Assembly (NCBI RefSeq): GCF_040412085.2
Contig: NZ_CP115920.1
Coordinates: 2,108,001-2,172,000, forward strand
Reading direction: 5' to 3'
From: Vibrio sp. CB1-14
Lineage (GTDB): Bacteria > Pseudomonadota > Gammaproteobacteria > Enterobacterales > Vibrionaceae
DNA length: 64,000 nt
The notes under the pieces were generated by a model that made no database searches, was not told the origin of the DNA, and worked only from the letters and a program-made list of their open reading frames with translations. The position numbers and the translations under genes were made by a program. Shown piece by piece: positions 34,653 to 43,875 of the stretch. Position 1 is the stretch's first letter, and each line of letters begins with the position of its first letter.

Positions 34653-35986
34653 ATGACAACACAACGCAAGGCCTACCGTGCCAGCATTTTACATAGCATT
34701 GCTGACCCCAAGGATGTGGGGCTGGAAAACTCATACCAATTTTTTGAAGACGGCATGATCGTCGTAGAAAACGGTCACATCGTCGACATCGGCAGCGCAA
34801 CCGACATATTGGCTAGACACACAAAGCCAATGAAGATTAGAGCTTATAAAGATAAGCTCATCACCTCCGGCTTTATTGATACTCATATCCACTACCCACA
34901 AACCGGAATGATCGCCTCTTATGGGGAACAGCTTTTAGATTGGCTGGAAAACTACACCTTCCCAGAGGAACGTCGTTTTAAGAACCCTATTTACGCGCTT
35001 AAAGTCGCCAAACTTTTCTTAGACGAACTCGCCAGTAACGGTACGACCACAGCGCTCGTCTTTGGCACCGTGCACAAAGAATCCGTCGACGTGTTTTTGG
35101 TGAGGCAGAGAGACGTAACCTTCGTATGATTTGTGGCAAAGTATTGATGGATCGGAACGCTCCTGACTACTTGACCGACACACCAGAGTCAGGCTATCAA
35201 GCCTCTAAAGAGCTCATTGAGAAATGGCATAATCGAGGTAGGCTTCACTACGCTGTCACGCCGAGATTCGCCCCAACCAGTACACCAGAGCAACTCGCAA
35301 TGGTTGGTAAACTTCTCGAGGAATACCCAGATGTTTACATGCATACGCACCTCTCTGAAAACAAAAAAGAGATCGAGTGGGTTCTCGACTTGTTCTCAGA
35401 GCGAGACAGCTACTTAGATGTTTATGATCACTACGGTCTACTTCATAAACGCTCTGTTTTTGCTCATGGTATCCATTTGTCTGACTGTGAGTGTCAACGA
35501 CTCGCGGATACTGAGTCCGCTATTGCATTTTGCCCAACATCCAACCTATTTCTCGGTTCCGGCTTATTCAAGCTCAATAAAATGGAAGACAAAGGGATCA
35601 GAGTCGGCATGGGAACCGACGTAGGCGCAGGAACAAGTTTCTCTATATTACAAACCATGAGTGAAGCGTATAAGATTATGCAGTTGCAACAGGAAAAACT
35701 TCACCCTATTAAATCTTTGTATCTCGCAACACTCGGTGGCGCGAAAGCCCTGCACCTCGAGGACAACATCGGTAACTTAGAGGTAGGTAAAGAAGCAGAT
35801 TTCGTCGTTCTCGATTTGCATGCTACACAGCTAATGCGCTTCAGAATGAACCAAGCAACGACGCTTGAAGAGAAGCTATTCGTATTAATGAGCCTTGGTG
35901 ATGATCGAACCGTTTGTGAGACGTATATCTATGGCGACCTTGCCTATGATGCCAAAGGTGAACGTGACAAGCGATTAGTAAGCTAA
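34653..35986 (+). pseudogene. guaD: Guanine deaminase, frameshifted in a T-run
   Basis: The two in-frame halves are 34653-35129 and 35126-35986. Together they give the full length of a guanine deaminase (about 440 residues). Metal and substrate motifs are present: DTHIHYPQTGMIASYGEQLLDWL, HLSENKKEIEWV, AHGIHLSD and GMGTDVGAGTSFS. Reading GTG-TTT-TTG needs one more T (35094-35098 is T5) to continue as VFFGEAERRNLRMICG. Either the gene is broken or the base is a sequencing/assembly error. When intact it turns guanine into xanthine, which feeds XdhAB. Confidence 0.88.
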
Positions 35987-36022
35987 GCGGAGACAACTGC
36001 ACTACAACAAATAGTCTCCCTC

Positions 36023-36441
36023 CATTCCCTCCTTGCCTACACAGGCAAGGGGCTTCTTTAAGCGCCCACCAAGTCTCGAGTAGATTCCTGCCTGCGTAGG
36101 CGCACGGCCAGTGGAATGACGTTGCGCAAAGTACTAGCTCCAAAACACTTCGTCACCCCTGCGCAGGCAGGGCTCTCGCACCAAACCTCAACAAGATTCC
36201 TGCCTACGCAGGAATGACGTGATTGGTGAGTTCATCGTAAACCCAATTGTCGTCACCCCTGCGTAGGCAGGGGTCTTTTTTAAGCGCACACCAGGCCTCA
36301 ACAAGATTCCTGCCTGCGCAGGAATGACGGGATTGGTGAGTTCATCGTAACCCCAATTGTCGTCACCCCTGCGTAGGCAGAGGTCTTTTTTAAGCGCGCA
36401 CCAAGCCTCAACAAGATTCCTGCCTGCGCAGGAATGACGAG
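36023..36441. repeat. Array of palindromic repeats (about four units)
   Basis: The units contain CGTCACCCCTGCGTAGGCAG on one side and TTCCTGCCTGCGCAGGAATG on the other, each a partial palindrome, spaced 100-110 bp. The last three units (about 36151, 36251, 36361) also share GATTGGTGAGTTCATCGTAA. This kind of CTGCGCAGG palindrome is widespread in Vibrio intergenic regions. The whole gap 35987-36590 has no gene. Confidence 0.8.
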
Positions 36442-36458
36442 GTTTTACCCCGAAAAAC

Positions 36459-36488
36459 AAACTTTTTTAAACTTTTTTAAACTTTTTT
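36459..36488. repeat. Three tandem copies of a 10-bp unit (AAACTTTTTT)
   Basis: The copies follow one another directly, about 100 bp upstream of the YgiW-like gene. Slippage could change the copy number and, if it lies in the promoter, expression. Confidence 0.85.
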
Positions 36489-36590
36489 CGAATATGAACG
36501 AATTCTGAATATTCGTTTCAAGGTTAGTTAATCTAGACAGGCGCATACTGACATCGTCAACTAAACAAAGATGTCTAAATCGAGGTTATC

Positions 36591-36953
36591 ATGAAAAAAG
36601 TTATCATCGCTACAGCACTTATCCTAACGTCTGGTTTCGCAGCAGCTAAATCTATGCCTGCTCAAGGCGGTTTTAACGGTCCTGCTCTTGGTGCACAAAC
36701 GACGGTTGCTCAAGCGCTAGAAGCAAAAGACGACACACCAGTTCAAATTACGGGCAATATTACCCAATCTATTGGTGATGAAGAGTATCAATTCACCGAC
36801 GGTCAAAACACCATCGTGATTGAAATCGACAACGATGACTGGCGTGGTGTGGATGTAACACCAAACGACAAAGTGATTATTTCTGGTCGTGTAGACAAAG
36901 ACGCATTTGAAGACACTAAAATTGACGTAAAACGTGTTGCTATCGCGGGTTAA
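36591..36953 (+). CDS. YgiW/YdeI-like (BOF family) periplasmic OB-fold protein
   Basis: This 120-residue protein has a signal peptide MKKVIIATALILTSGFAAA (cleavage after about residue 19). The mature part has the BOF-domain pattern GPALGAQTTVAQALEAKDD, VQITGNITQSIGDEEYQFTD, VIEIDNDDWRGVDVTPNDKV and SGRVDKD. In E. coli YgiW/YdeI proteins relate to stress tolerance. It lies alone between repeat array and a convergent gene. Confidence 0.87.
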   Translation: MKKVIIATALILTSGFAAAKSMPAQGGFNGPALGAQTTVAQALEAKDDTPVQITGNITQSIGDEEYQFTDGQNTIVIEIDNDDWRGVDVTPNDKVIISGRVDKDAFEDTKIDVKRVAIAG

Positions 36954-36966
36954 TCATTAGAGAAGT

Positions 36967-37437
36967 TCAACTGCCTTTGCTGGGGTGATAAGCAACCAAT
37001 ATTACCCCAAGCACTATCAATATCGCCCCACCAATCCGCTGGGGCGATAGTTCTATTTTGGGGTAACCCAGAAGTCCATACTGATCGTACAAAAGTGACG
37101 CCGTCACTTGACCGCAAACAATCGCTATCGCCAATGCCAACGCGCCTAGTTTGGGCGCTAAGTAGATTGACATCGCTATGTTAAACGCCCCTAAAAACCC
37201 TCCTAACCAAGCCCACCATGGCAAGGTTTTTAGGGTTCCATTTGGAAACCAAGGCTTCCCTTCCAACATAACCAGCGTACCCAGTACTAATGTCCCAATA
37301 ACGAATGAGATAAACGCTGCTTGAAGCGGTGACCCTAATCCAGTACGAAGCTGCGCATTAACACCAGCTTGTGAGGCCAACGTCGTTCCTACCACGACGC
37401 TGAGCAAAACAAGAATCACACCAGTAAAATTGGCCAC
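36967..37437 (-). CDS. YdcZ/DUF606-type small DMT transporter
   Basis: This 156-residue protein has about five membrane helices. GVILVLLSVVVGTTLASQAGVNAQLRTGLGSPLQAAFISFVIGT is typical of the DUF606 (YdcZ) half-size members of the drug/metabolite transporter superfamily. The substrate is unknown. The stop is 13 bp from the stop of the convergent gene on the plus strand. Confidence 0.87.
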   Translation of the reverse strand: MANFTGVILVLLSVVVGTTLASQAGVNAQLRTGLGSPLQAAFISFVIGTLVLGTLVMLEGKPWFPNGTLKTLPWWAWLGGFLGAFNIAMSIYLAPKLGALALAIAIVCGQVTASLLYDQYGLLGYPKIELSPQRIGGAILIVLGVILVAYHPSKGS

Positions 37438-37538
37438 TGTTCATTTCCTTATCACTACACTCTTTCAAGCGTAGCACTTCATTCCCAATTATTTTCCTGT
37501 ACAGTAATACGAGCACAATTCAAAAATAGGGACATAGG

Positions 37539-38477
37539 ATGAGTAAAAAGGTATTCGCAGTGATTGGGACAGGTGCGATAGGTGGTTATTACGGTGCACG
37601 ACTCCATCATGGCGGTCACGATGTTCATTTCCTTTTTAATAGCGACTACCAACATGTGATTAATAACGGACTAAAAGTCGACTCTCACTACGGTGACTAC
37701 TCCATCACTGCCAACGATATCAATGCTTACGAAAAGTCTGCAGATATGCCTAAAGCCGATGTTATTCTCGTCGCACTAAAAACCACCCAAAATCACCTGC
37801 TCGAAGCCCTCATTCGTCCTTTATTAAAACCAGACACCTTGGTCATGTTGCTGCAAAATGGTATTGGAGCGGAACAAGAAGTAGCAGAAGCGTTTAACCT
37901 CCCATACGTCGGTGGTGGCTTGTGTTTTATCTGTTCAAATAAAGTCGCACCTGGGCACATTGACCACATAGATTATGGCCGCATAACCATCGGCGTATAC
38001 GGCGAAGATGGAATCGCACCACTGGAATCATTCGCTAAAGACCTAACCGGTTGCAGTGTGGAAGTGGATATAGACCCAAAGATCATGGATGCACGCTGGA
38101 AGAAGCTTCTCTGGAACGTACCATTTAATGGCCTGTCAACTGTGCTAGATAGTGACACCGCACAAATAATGGACTGCCAAGAACTGGTCAACCTATCAAA
38201 AGACATCATGATGGAAGTACAGCAAGCCGCACAAACCACCGATACTGAAATCCCAACCTCACTCATCGATACCATGCTGGGCAATACCGCCAAGATGAAG
38301 CCGTATTTAACTAGTATGCTGCTAGACAGGCGCAATGGCCGAGAACTTGAGCTGCAGTATATGTACAAGAATGCGATTGAACTTGGAGCAAAAGGTGGCG
38401 TCTCGATGCCAAAGACAACGGCGCTTTATGAACAGTTGTGCTTTATTAACAAGCGTATCGTCTCCACAGTTCAATAG
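37539..38477 (+). CDS. PanE/ApbA-family 2-dehydropantoate 2-reductase-like protein
   Basis: This 312-residue protein has the NADPH Rossmann motif AVIGTGAIGGYYGARLHHGG, followed by ALKTTQNHLL and LQNGIGAE, and a C-terminal helical domain (RWKKLLWNVPFNGLSTVL). It reduces a 2-oxoacid, probably ketopantoate or a relative. True PanE may be elsewhere, so the substrate is uncertain. It ends at a shared terminator with puuD. Confidence 0.88.
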   Translation: MSKKVFAVIGTGAIGGYYGARLHHGGHDVHFLFNSDYQHVINNGLKVDSHYGDYSITANDINAYEKSADMPKADVILVALKTTQNHLLEALIRPLLKPDTLVMLLQNGIGAEQEVAEAFNLPYVGGGLCFICSNKVAPGHIDHIDYGRITIGVYGEDGIAPLESFAKDLTGCSVEVDIDPKIMDARWKKLLWNVPFNGLSTVLDSDTAQIMDCQELVNLSKDIMMEVQQAAQTTDTEIPTSLIDTMLGNTAKMKPYLTSMLLDRRNGRELELQYMYKNAIELGAKGGVSMPKTTALYEQLCFINKRIVSTVQ

Positions 38478-38494
38478 CGCTCGTTTGATAACGT

Positions 38495-38526
38495 AAAAAA
38501 GCCGCTCTATCATTGAGCGGCTTTTT
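38495..38526. terminator. Bidirectional terminator between the PanE-like gene and puuD
   Basis: AAAAAAGCCGCTC-TATCATT-GAGCGGCTTTTT serves both convergent genes. Confidence 0.85.
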
Positions 38527-38541
38527 AATTGGTATTAACTT

Positions 38542-39810
38542 TTATTGCAACTGAGCCCCCTGCTCAACCCATTCTCCAATGAGAGTACGTTCTTCATCGG
38601 TCATTTGAGTCAGATTACCCAATGGCATAACTTTGGTCGTGACCGTTTGAGCGACAATACGTGGCACATTCACTTTGATCTCCTCTGGCGTATCGAGTAT
38701 CACGCCGCCCGGTGCAGTTTGGAATGCGGCGTGTGTTGGCGTTGCCGAGTGACAGACTGAGCAGCGCTCTTGAATCACTTGGTTGATCTGTGAAAAAGGA
38801 ATGGCGCCATCTGCTGCATGTTGTGAAGCTTGCGCTAACTGATCGTTACTATCCCCGGTTTGTTCAGTTGTGCTTTGCGTTGTCGGAGCTTTTGCCACTG
38901 GTGCTGACGACTTATTTGCGTAAGGTGAGCTGACAAAAGCAAGCGTGATCATACCTAGTGCCGCTGCCGGAATCGTCCATGCAAATTTTTGGCTACCGTG
39001 GCGCGTATTGAAATAGTGTCTAACCAAAATACTAAACACTGACAAGCCCGCTAGAATCGCCCAGTTGTACTCGTGACCGTAGGTGCTCGGGAAGTGATTA
39101 CTGATCATAATGAACAGCACAGGCAGCGTTAGGTAGTTATTGTGTCTAGAGCGCAGTAATCCTTTCGCCGGCAATGCTGGGTCAGGCTCTTGGTTGTTTT
39201 CAATCGCTTTTACCAAATTACGCTGAGCCGGCATAATAACGAAGAAAACGTTACCGACCATGATAGTACCGATAATCGCACCGACGTGAATATAAGCACC
39301 GCGACCACTGAATACCTGACTAAGTCCATACGCAGCTGCCACCAGGCCAACAAACAATACAATGCCTAAGACGATTGGCGTTTTACCTAGAGGGGAGTTA
39401 CACAAAAGGTTGTAAATGACCCACCCTGCAACCAAAGAGGCCACACCAATCATAATTGCGCTGGTCGAATCGATACCTGAGCCTGGTGCGACTAGGTAGA
39501 TTTCTGCGTTTAAGTAGTACACCACACCCAAAAGCAGCACACCGGTGATCCAAGTGAAATACGCTTCCCATTTAAACCAGTGTAAGTTTTCTGGCATCTT
39601 TGGGGGCGCGAGTTTGTACTTTTCAAGATGGTAAATACCACCACCGTGAATCGCCCAGAGATCGCCCGATAGGCCATCACGTGGATTGCTGCGATTCAAA
39701 TTATTCTCTAACCATACAAAGTAGAACGACGCACCAATCCATGCGATACCTACTATCATGTGAACCCAACGAATAATCAGGTTCAGCCATTCTGTTACGT
39801 GCGGATCCAT
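38542..39810 (-). CDS. puuD: Urate hydroxylase PuuD (membrane-bound, cytochrome c domain)
   Basis: This 422-residue protein has an N-terminal membrane part with about eight helices (MDPHVTEWLNLIIRWVHMIVGIAWIGASFYFVWLEN in shortened view; GGGIYHLEKYKLAP motif). The C-terminal periplasmic cytochrome c domain has a CSVCH heme motif and a later Met ligand (VMPLGNLTQMT). PuuD oxidises urate to 5-hydroxyisourate and passes electrons to the respiratory chain, unlike soluble UOX or HpxO. It is last gene of the operon puuE-uraD-alc-allA-puuD on the minus strand. Confidence 0.94.
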   Translation of the reverse strand: MDPHVTEWLNLIIRWVHMIVGIAWIGASFYFVWLENNLNRSNPRDGLSGDLWAIHGGGIYHLEKYKLAPPKMPENLHWFKWEAYFTWITGVLLLGVVYYLNAEIYLVAPGSGIDSTSAIMIGVASLVAGWVIYNLLCNSPLGKTPIVLGIVLFVGLVAAAYGLSQVFSGRGAYIHVGAIIGTIMVGNVFFVIMPAQRNLVKAIENNQEPDPALPAKGLLRSRHNNYLTLPVLFIMISNHFPSTYGHEYNWAILAGLSVFSILVRHYFNTRHGSQKFAWTIPAAALGMITLAFVSSPYANKSSAPVAKAPTTQSTTEQTGDSNDQLAQASQHAADGAIPFSQINQVIQERCSVCHSATPTHAAFQTAPGGVILDTPEEIKVNVPRIVAQTVTTKVMPLGNLTQMTDEERTLIGEWVEQGAQLQ

Positions 39811-39831
39811 AACACACTCCTCGTCAGCAGC

Positions 39832-40401
39832 TTAGACAGAGACTCGCTGCTCATCCTTATCTTGTTGCATCTTATCGGCGAAGCTAGGGAGATCATCAAG
39901 GCTTATTTGAATGAGCCCTTCATTGAAAAACACTTCATCGCAATTGTTTCCATCCCCAGCTCTATCGACTATTAAAAACTGGTCTTGGTCTGTAAGAGCC
40001 AATACTGGATGATGCCAAACGCCTTTATGGTAATTCACCCCTTGCTTACCGTTGCTGAGAAAAGCACGGCAGTTCGCTAACGACGGGGTATCTCCCTTTG
40101 GCGCGACGACGATAAGATACGGTTGTCCAAGTAATGGTATGAATGCTTGCGACCCCAAAGGATGCCTTTCCAGCATTTCAATCGTCAGTGGATACTGCAA
40201 AGGCGTCGCTTGAAAGATACTAATGATGGCTCTGCCACCCTGATCTGCCACATCAGCCTCAGAAAGCTTATGATAGCGACGTGTTGACCCGTTATTGATC
40301 ATAAAGTAGTCGCTATTGTCCACCTCTATCACATCCCCAAACTCGGCAAATGTACGCTTGTCCAGAAGCTCTATTTTGATTCGACGTATACCATTACTCA
40401 T
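39832..40401 (-). CDS. allA: Ureidoglycolate lyase
   Basis: This 189-residue protein has the AllA pattern: KIELLDKRTFAEFGDVI, NNGSTRRYHKL, the RHPLGSQAFIPLL motif and NYHKGVWHHPVLAL. It splits ureidoglycolate to glyoxylate and urea, the last step of the allantoate branch. It lies between alc and puuD, 20 bp after alc. The product glyoxylate is handled by gcl or aceB in the same region. Confidence 0.93.
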   Translation of the reverse strand: MSNGIRRIKIELLDKRTFAEFGDVIEVDNSDYFMINNGSTRRYHKLSEADVADQGGRAIISIFQATPLQYPLTIEMLERHPLGSQAFIPLLGQPYLIVVAPKGDTPSLANCRAFLSNGKQGVNYHKGVWHHPVLALTDQDQFLIVDRAGDGNNCDEVFFNEGLIQISLDDLPSFADKMQQDKDEQRVSV

Positions 40402-40421
40402 ATAAAATCCCTCTACTAAGT

Positions 40422-41407
40422 TTAGTCCGCCTTGGTGCCAAAGAGGCGCAAGCGACTAACACCGCCATCAGGGAAAATGTTCAGTCGTACATGGGTGATA
40501 GGGCCTATCTCATTTACCTCTGACACAAACTCATGAATAGAGTGCGCATCTAGCTTTTGAGATGGCAGAAGCTCCTTCCAAAACAAACTTTGTGTCGCGA
40601 CTTGATCGTCGGTGCCACCTTTCACGTAAGCGGCTTGAATAGAGCAGCTATCTGGGTAGTTACCTTTAAAGTGGGCGGTATCCACCACCACGCGTCCGAC
40701 ATTACCGGCATGCCCTAATGCTACGATGACCCAGTCATTGCCCGGCGTTCTTCGGCGTGCGGTCTCCCAACCATCACCCATATTTTCACCGCGACCTGGA
40801 CCTAAGATGTTCGACTTGTTGCCATAGTGCTCGTCGCTGCATGCTAATGCTCTGCCACCATGTTCTACGCTGGCAAGATCGATTTGTTGCAGTTCATCGA
40901 TGGCATCCCAATCGACACTCGGTGTGCCATACACACGTAGGCGTGCTACACCGCCATCAGGATAGATGTTCAGTCTTACGTGGGTGTAGACTTTTTCACT
41001 CGCTATCTCGCTAATATGGTGCTTATCACCAGACAAGCTCTGAGACGGTAAAATCTCTTCCCACTCTTGCGAGTTTGTCGGATCGGCTTCTGGACTGTAA
41101 ATAGCATCGATTGACGCTGATGGCGGATAGTTACCCGTGAAAAAGAGGTATCAATATCGATGCCAGCAATGGTGCCGGCTAAACCGAGTTTAACGATACA
41201 GTAGTCGTACCCTTCACCACGTTTACGACGGCTCTCCCAGCCATCCATCCATTTACCGTTGTCATCATAGACGCCTTCTTTCCATTGCGGATCTAATCGA
41301 CTGAGCAATCGGCTCTTGTCTGCGAAAAAGTCATCCGTGGCGTAGAGCGCTTCAGCGCCCAGTTTGTCGTCTGCTAAATTAATGTATTGTTCAATTTTCA
41401 AAGACAT
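40422..41407 (-). pseudogene. alc: Allantoicase, frameshifted in an A/T-run
   Basis: Two frames (41003-41407 and 40422-41036) together give a typical allantoicase of about 328 residues. It is built as two repeated domains: [24 protein letters not shown] and later [45 protein letters not shown] and its copy [17 protein letters not shown]. The minus-strand T5 at 41140-41144 needs one more T to read [10 protein letters not shown] (matching HFKGNYPDS in the second domain). It converts allantoate to ureidoglycolate and urea. It may be a true pseudogene or a homopolymer error. Confidence 0.88.
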
Positions 41408-41474
41408 TTGTTGTCATCCAGTTCAATTATTCAATAAATAATAAAATGAGAGAGATAGCTGCCGTTTCCCTGAC

Positions 41475-41993
41475 TTACATATCTCTTAAGCGAAATAACG
41501 CTATCTTGTTGATTTCGTTAAGCGCCGTAACAAACTCAGTTTCACTATCATTGCCTAATCGCTTCTCGAACGACTCAAGAATTTGGTAACGATTGGCTCC
41601 CTTGACTGCCATAATGAAGGGAAAGTTGAAGCGACTTTTGTAGCTGTTGTTGTAGGTGGTAAATTTGGCAAACTCTTCCTCTGAACACTGGTCAATTCCG
41701 GCACCAGCTTGTTCAGCCGTCGAGGCCGCGGTTAATTCGCCATTTATGGCGGCTCGCCCAGCTAAGTCGGGGTGAGCATTAATCAAATCGAGCTGTTTAG
41801 ACTCGGCTGCATTTAATAGCGCCATCGACATCTTTAAATGCAGGCTTTCGATATGGTCGTCATCTGGATCAAGTCCTGAATCAAACACAGACTCAGCGAC
41901 CCAAGAACTATGTTCATAAATATCCGCAAAGCATGAGACAAACTCATCTCGAACCATTTCCGTTGGCTTACAGCTTTTAAATTGCGTCATCAC
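41475..41993 (-). CDS. uraD: OHCU decarboxylase
   Basis: This 172-residue protein has the catalytic motif LINAHPDLAGRAAING (His) and the following STAEQAGAGID, plus NNSYKSRFNFPFIMAVKG. It decarboxylates 2-oxo-4-hydroxy-4-carboxy-5-ureidoimidazoline to S-allantoin. It lies 20 bp after puuE on the same strand. The ATG at 41993 is followed by a second in-frame Met. Confidence 0.93.
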   Translation of the reverse strand: MMTQFKSCKPTEMVRDEFVSCFADIYEHSSWVAESVFDSGLDPDDDHIESLHLKMSMALLNAAESKQLDLINAHPDLAGRAAINGELTAASTAEQAGAGIDQCSEEEFAKFTTYNNSYKSRFNFPFIMAVKGANRYQILESFEKRLGNDSETEFVTALNEINKIALFRLRDM

Positions 41994-42013
41994 TTTGCTC
42001 CTTGTGATTGTTC

Positions 42014-42931
42014 TTATGGATTCGGGTTGTACGGGTGATGCTGATGCCAGTGTTTCGCTATATCGACCCTACGGCATAGCCATACGTCTTCATGCTGACT
42101 GACATAGTCTAAAAAGCGTCGAAGAGACGCAATTCTTCCTGGGCGACCAATCAAACGACAATGTAATCCAACCGACATCATTTTCGGTGCGTGTTCGCCC
42201 TCTTCGTATAAGGTGTCAAACGTATCCTTGAGATACTGATAGAACTGCTCACCAGAGTTAAAACCTTGCGTCGTGGCAAAACGCATATCGTTCACATCTA
42301 GTGTATAAGGAATCACCAGCTGAGGTCGGCCTGTCTCTGTATGCCAATACGGAAGGTCATCATCGTAAGCATCTGAGTCATACAAGAAGCCACCTTCTTC
42401 AGCGACTATCCGGCGAGTATTAGGACCGGTACGTCCGGTGTACCAACCCACAGGGCGCTCACCCGTGACTTCTCTAATAATCGAAATCGCTTTTGCCATG
42501 TGATCACGCTCTTCGGATTCATCCATATACTGATAGTCAATCCAGCGATAACCGTGGCTGCAAATCTCGTGCCCAGCCTCCTTCATCGCCTTTGCCACCT
42601 CGGGATAGCGCTCAACGGCCATGGCAACAGCAAAAATCGTGAGAGGGATATCGTATTGTTCAAACAATCGAAGCACACGCCAAACACCTGCGCGGCTACC
42701 GTATTCGTAGATAGACTCCATGCTGATGTGACGTTCACCTTTTATCGGTGTTGCCGCTGGGATCTCAGAGAGAAATGCTTCCGATTCATCGTCACCGTGC
42801 AAAATGCAGCGCTCTCCACCCTCTTCGTAGTTCAATACAAAGGATACGGCGATTCGAGCATTGTTCGGCCACTTGGGGTGTGGAGGGTTGGCTCCATAGC
42901 CGATGAGGTTGCGCGAATAGTCCTTATTCAT
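42014..42931 (-). CDS. puuE: Allantoinase PuuE (polysaccharide-deacetylase fold)
   Basis: This 305-residue protein has the NodB-like fold: NARIAVSFVLNYEEGGER near the start, EICSHGYRWIDYQYM, GWYTGRTGPNTRR and MMSVGLHCRLIGRPGR. It hydrolyses allantoin to allantoate and is unrelated to the amidohydrolase AllB. It is the first gene of the minus-strand uric-acid operon. It is divergent from uraH, with 357 bp of regulatory DNA between them. Gene order puuE-uraD-alc-allA-puuD follows the pathway. Confidence 0.94.
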   Translation of the reverse strand: MNKDYSRNLIGYGANPPHPKWPNNARIAVSFVLNYEEGGERCILHGDDESEAFLSEIPAATPIKGERHISMESIYEYGSRAGVWRVLRLFEQYDIPLTIFAVAMAVERYPEVAKAMKEAGHEICSHGYRWIDYQYMDESEERDHMAKAISIIREVTGERPVGWYTGRTGPNTRRIVAEEGGFLYDSDAYDDDLPYWHTETGRPQLVIPYTLDVNDMRFATTQGFNSGEQFYQYLKDTFDTLYEEGEHAPKMMSVGLHCRLIGRPGRIASLRRFLDYVSQHEDVWLCRRVDIAKHWHQHHPYNPNP

Positions 42932-43288
42932 CCACTGACTCCTTTACCATCTCGGTGAACTTGCAACTGCATGTTCAATTACTCATTTCGTTAACTTAAT
43001 TGTATACAATAATTTATCTTAATGTAAAGATTTTGTTTGTTGAGTTAAATTGTTAGATTAACCCTTATAAAATCAATAATTTAAGTTAAATACCTCTGTT
43101 AAACGCTCAGATCTAGTGCACCCTGCACCATCACAAAGCAGAGGAATAGATCAACATTTTTGTAACTCAAAACTTTACTAATCGACTTAATTGTGTACAT
43201 ATTAATATCAGTAAAGGTCTTGGTACGAGCTCGTTGTATACAAGATGGAACGATCAATTAAAGGAGCGTACGAAAGTACGAGAGTGAT
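42932..43288. promoter_or_regulatory. Shared control region of the puuE operon and uraH
   Basis: This region holds ATTGTATACAAT (42999-43010), TTGTGTACAT (43191-43200) and TTGTATACAA (43234-43243), likely sites of the GntR regulator, and TATCTTAATGTAAAGATT (43015-43032), a likely MarR-type site. It has no gene. The last GntR site lies about 55 bp before the uraH start. Confidence 0.6.
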
Positions 43289-43642
43289 ATGGGAAGACTG
43301 ACAACACATGTATTGGATACGACCAACGGCGTTCCAGGCGCCGAGATCCAAGTAGAATTGTTTCGTGTACAAGGCGACACTCTTCAGTTCATCAAGCGTG
43401 TTTACACCAACTCCGATGGGCGAACTGACTCGCCAATTTTGGAGGGTGAAGCCTTTGTCTCTGGAAAGTATCAGCTCGTGTTCCATGTCGCTTCCTACTA
43501 CCAAACTAAAGGCATTCAGCTCGATGACATTCCATTCTTGGATGATGTAGTGATCCGATTTGGACTCAATGATGAAGACGCCCACTATCACGTGCCTTTG
43601 TTGGTTTCCCCTTACAGTTTTTCGACCTACCGAGGCAGCTAA
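43289..43642 (+). CDS. uraH: 5-hydroxyisourate hydrolase (transthyretin-like)
   Basis: This 117-residue protein starts MGRLTTHVLDTTNGVPGAEI and has the catalytic RTDSPILEG pattern with SGKYQLVFHV. It ends YRGS, the family signature tail. It hydrolyses 5-hydroxyisourate (made by PuuD) to OHCU, which UraD then decarboxylates. No signal peptide, so it is cytoplasmic or enzyme-coupled. AAGGAG stands upstream. Confidence 0.95.
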   Translation: MGRLTTHVLDTTNGVPGAEIQVELFRVQGDTLQFIKRVYTNSDGRTDSPILEGEAFVSGKYQLVFHVASYYQTKGIQLDDIPFLDDVVIRFGLNDEDAHYHVPLLVSPYSFSTYRGS

Positions 43643-43875
43643 CTCGGTGTCACTCGTCTCTTAAAAGTTGTCAACACAGCTTTGTATGAGCGGCGCATCA
43701 ATACAATGCGCACAACCAACAAATTGAAATGAACCACCTCTCTCGAGGCATGGCTCTTTGCTTACGCTTATTGTGTCTATGCGGAGTCAGGGGTACTGCT
43801 GTTTTCAATTTAAGGATAAGCAATAGTAATTTTACCCACTCAACCTTCAGGGTAATGCGAAAAGGACTTACTCAA

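Noticed and set aside
36188..36460. 90-codon minus-strand frame with CAGRNL repeats
   Set aside because: It is the translation of the palindromic repeat array and has no start signal.
43643..43875. Purine riboswitch ahead of the NCS2 permease
   Set aside because: I could not find the conserved three-way junction core motifs; the region looks like ordinary leader DNA.
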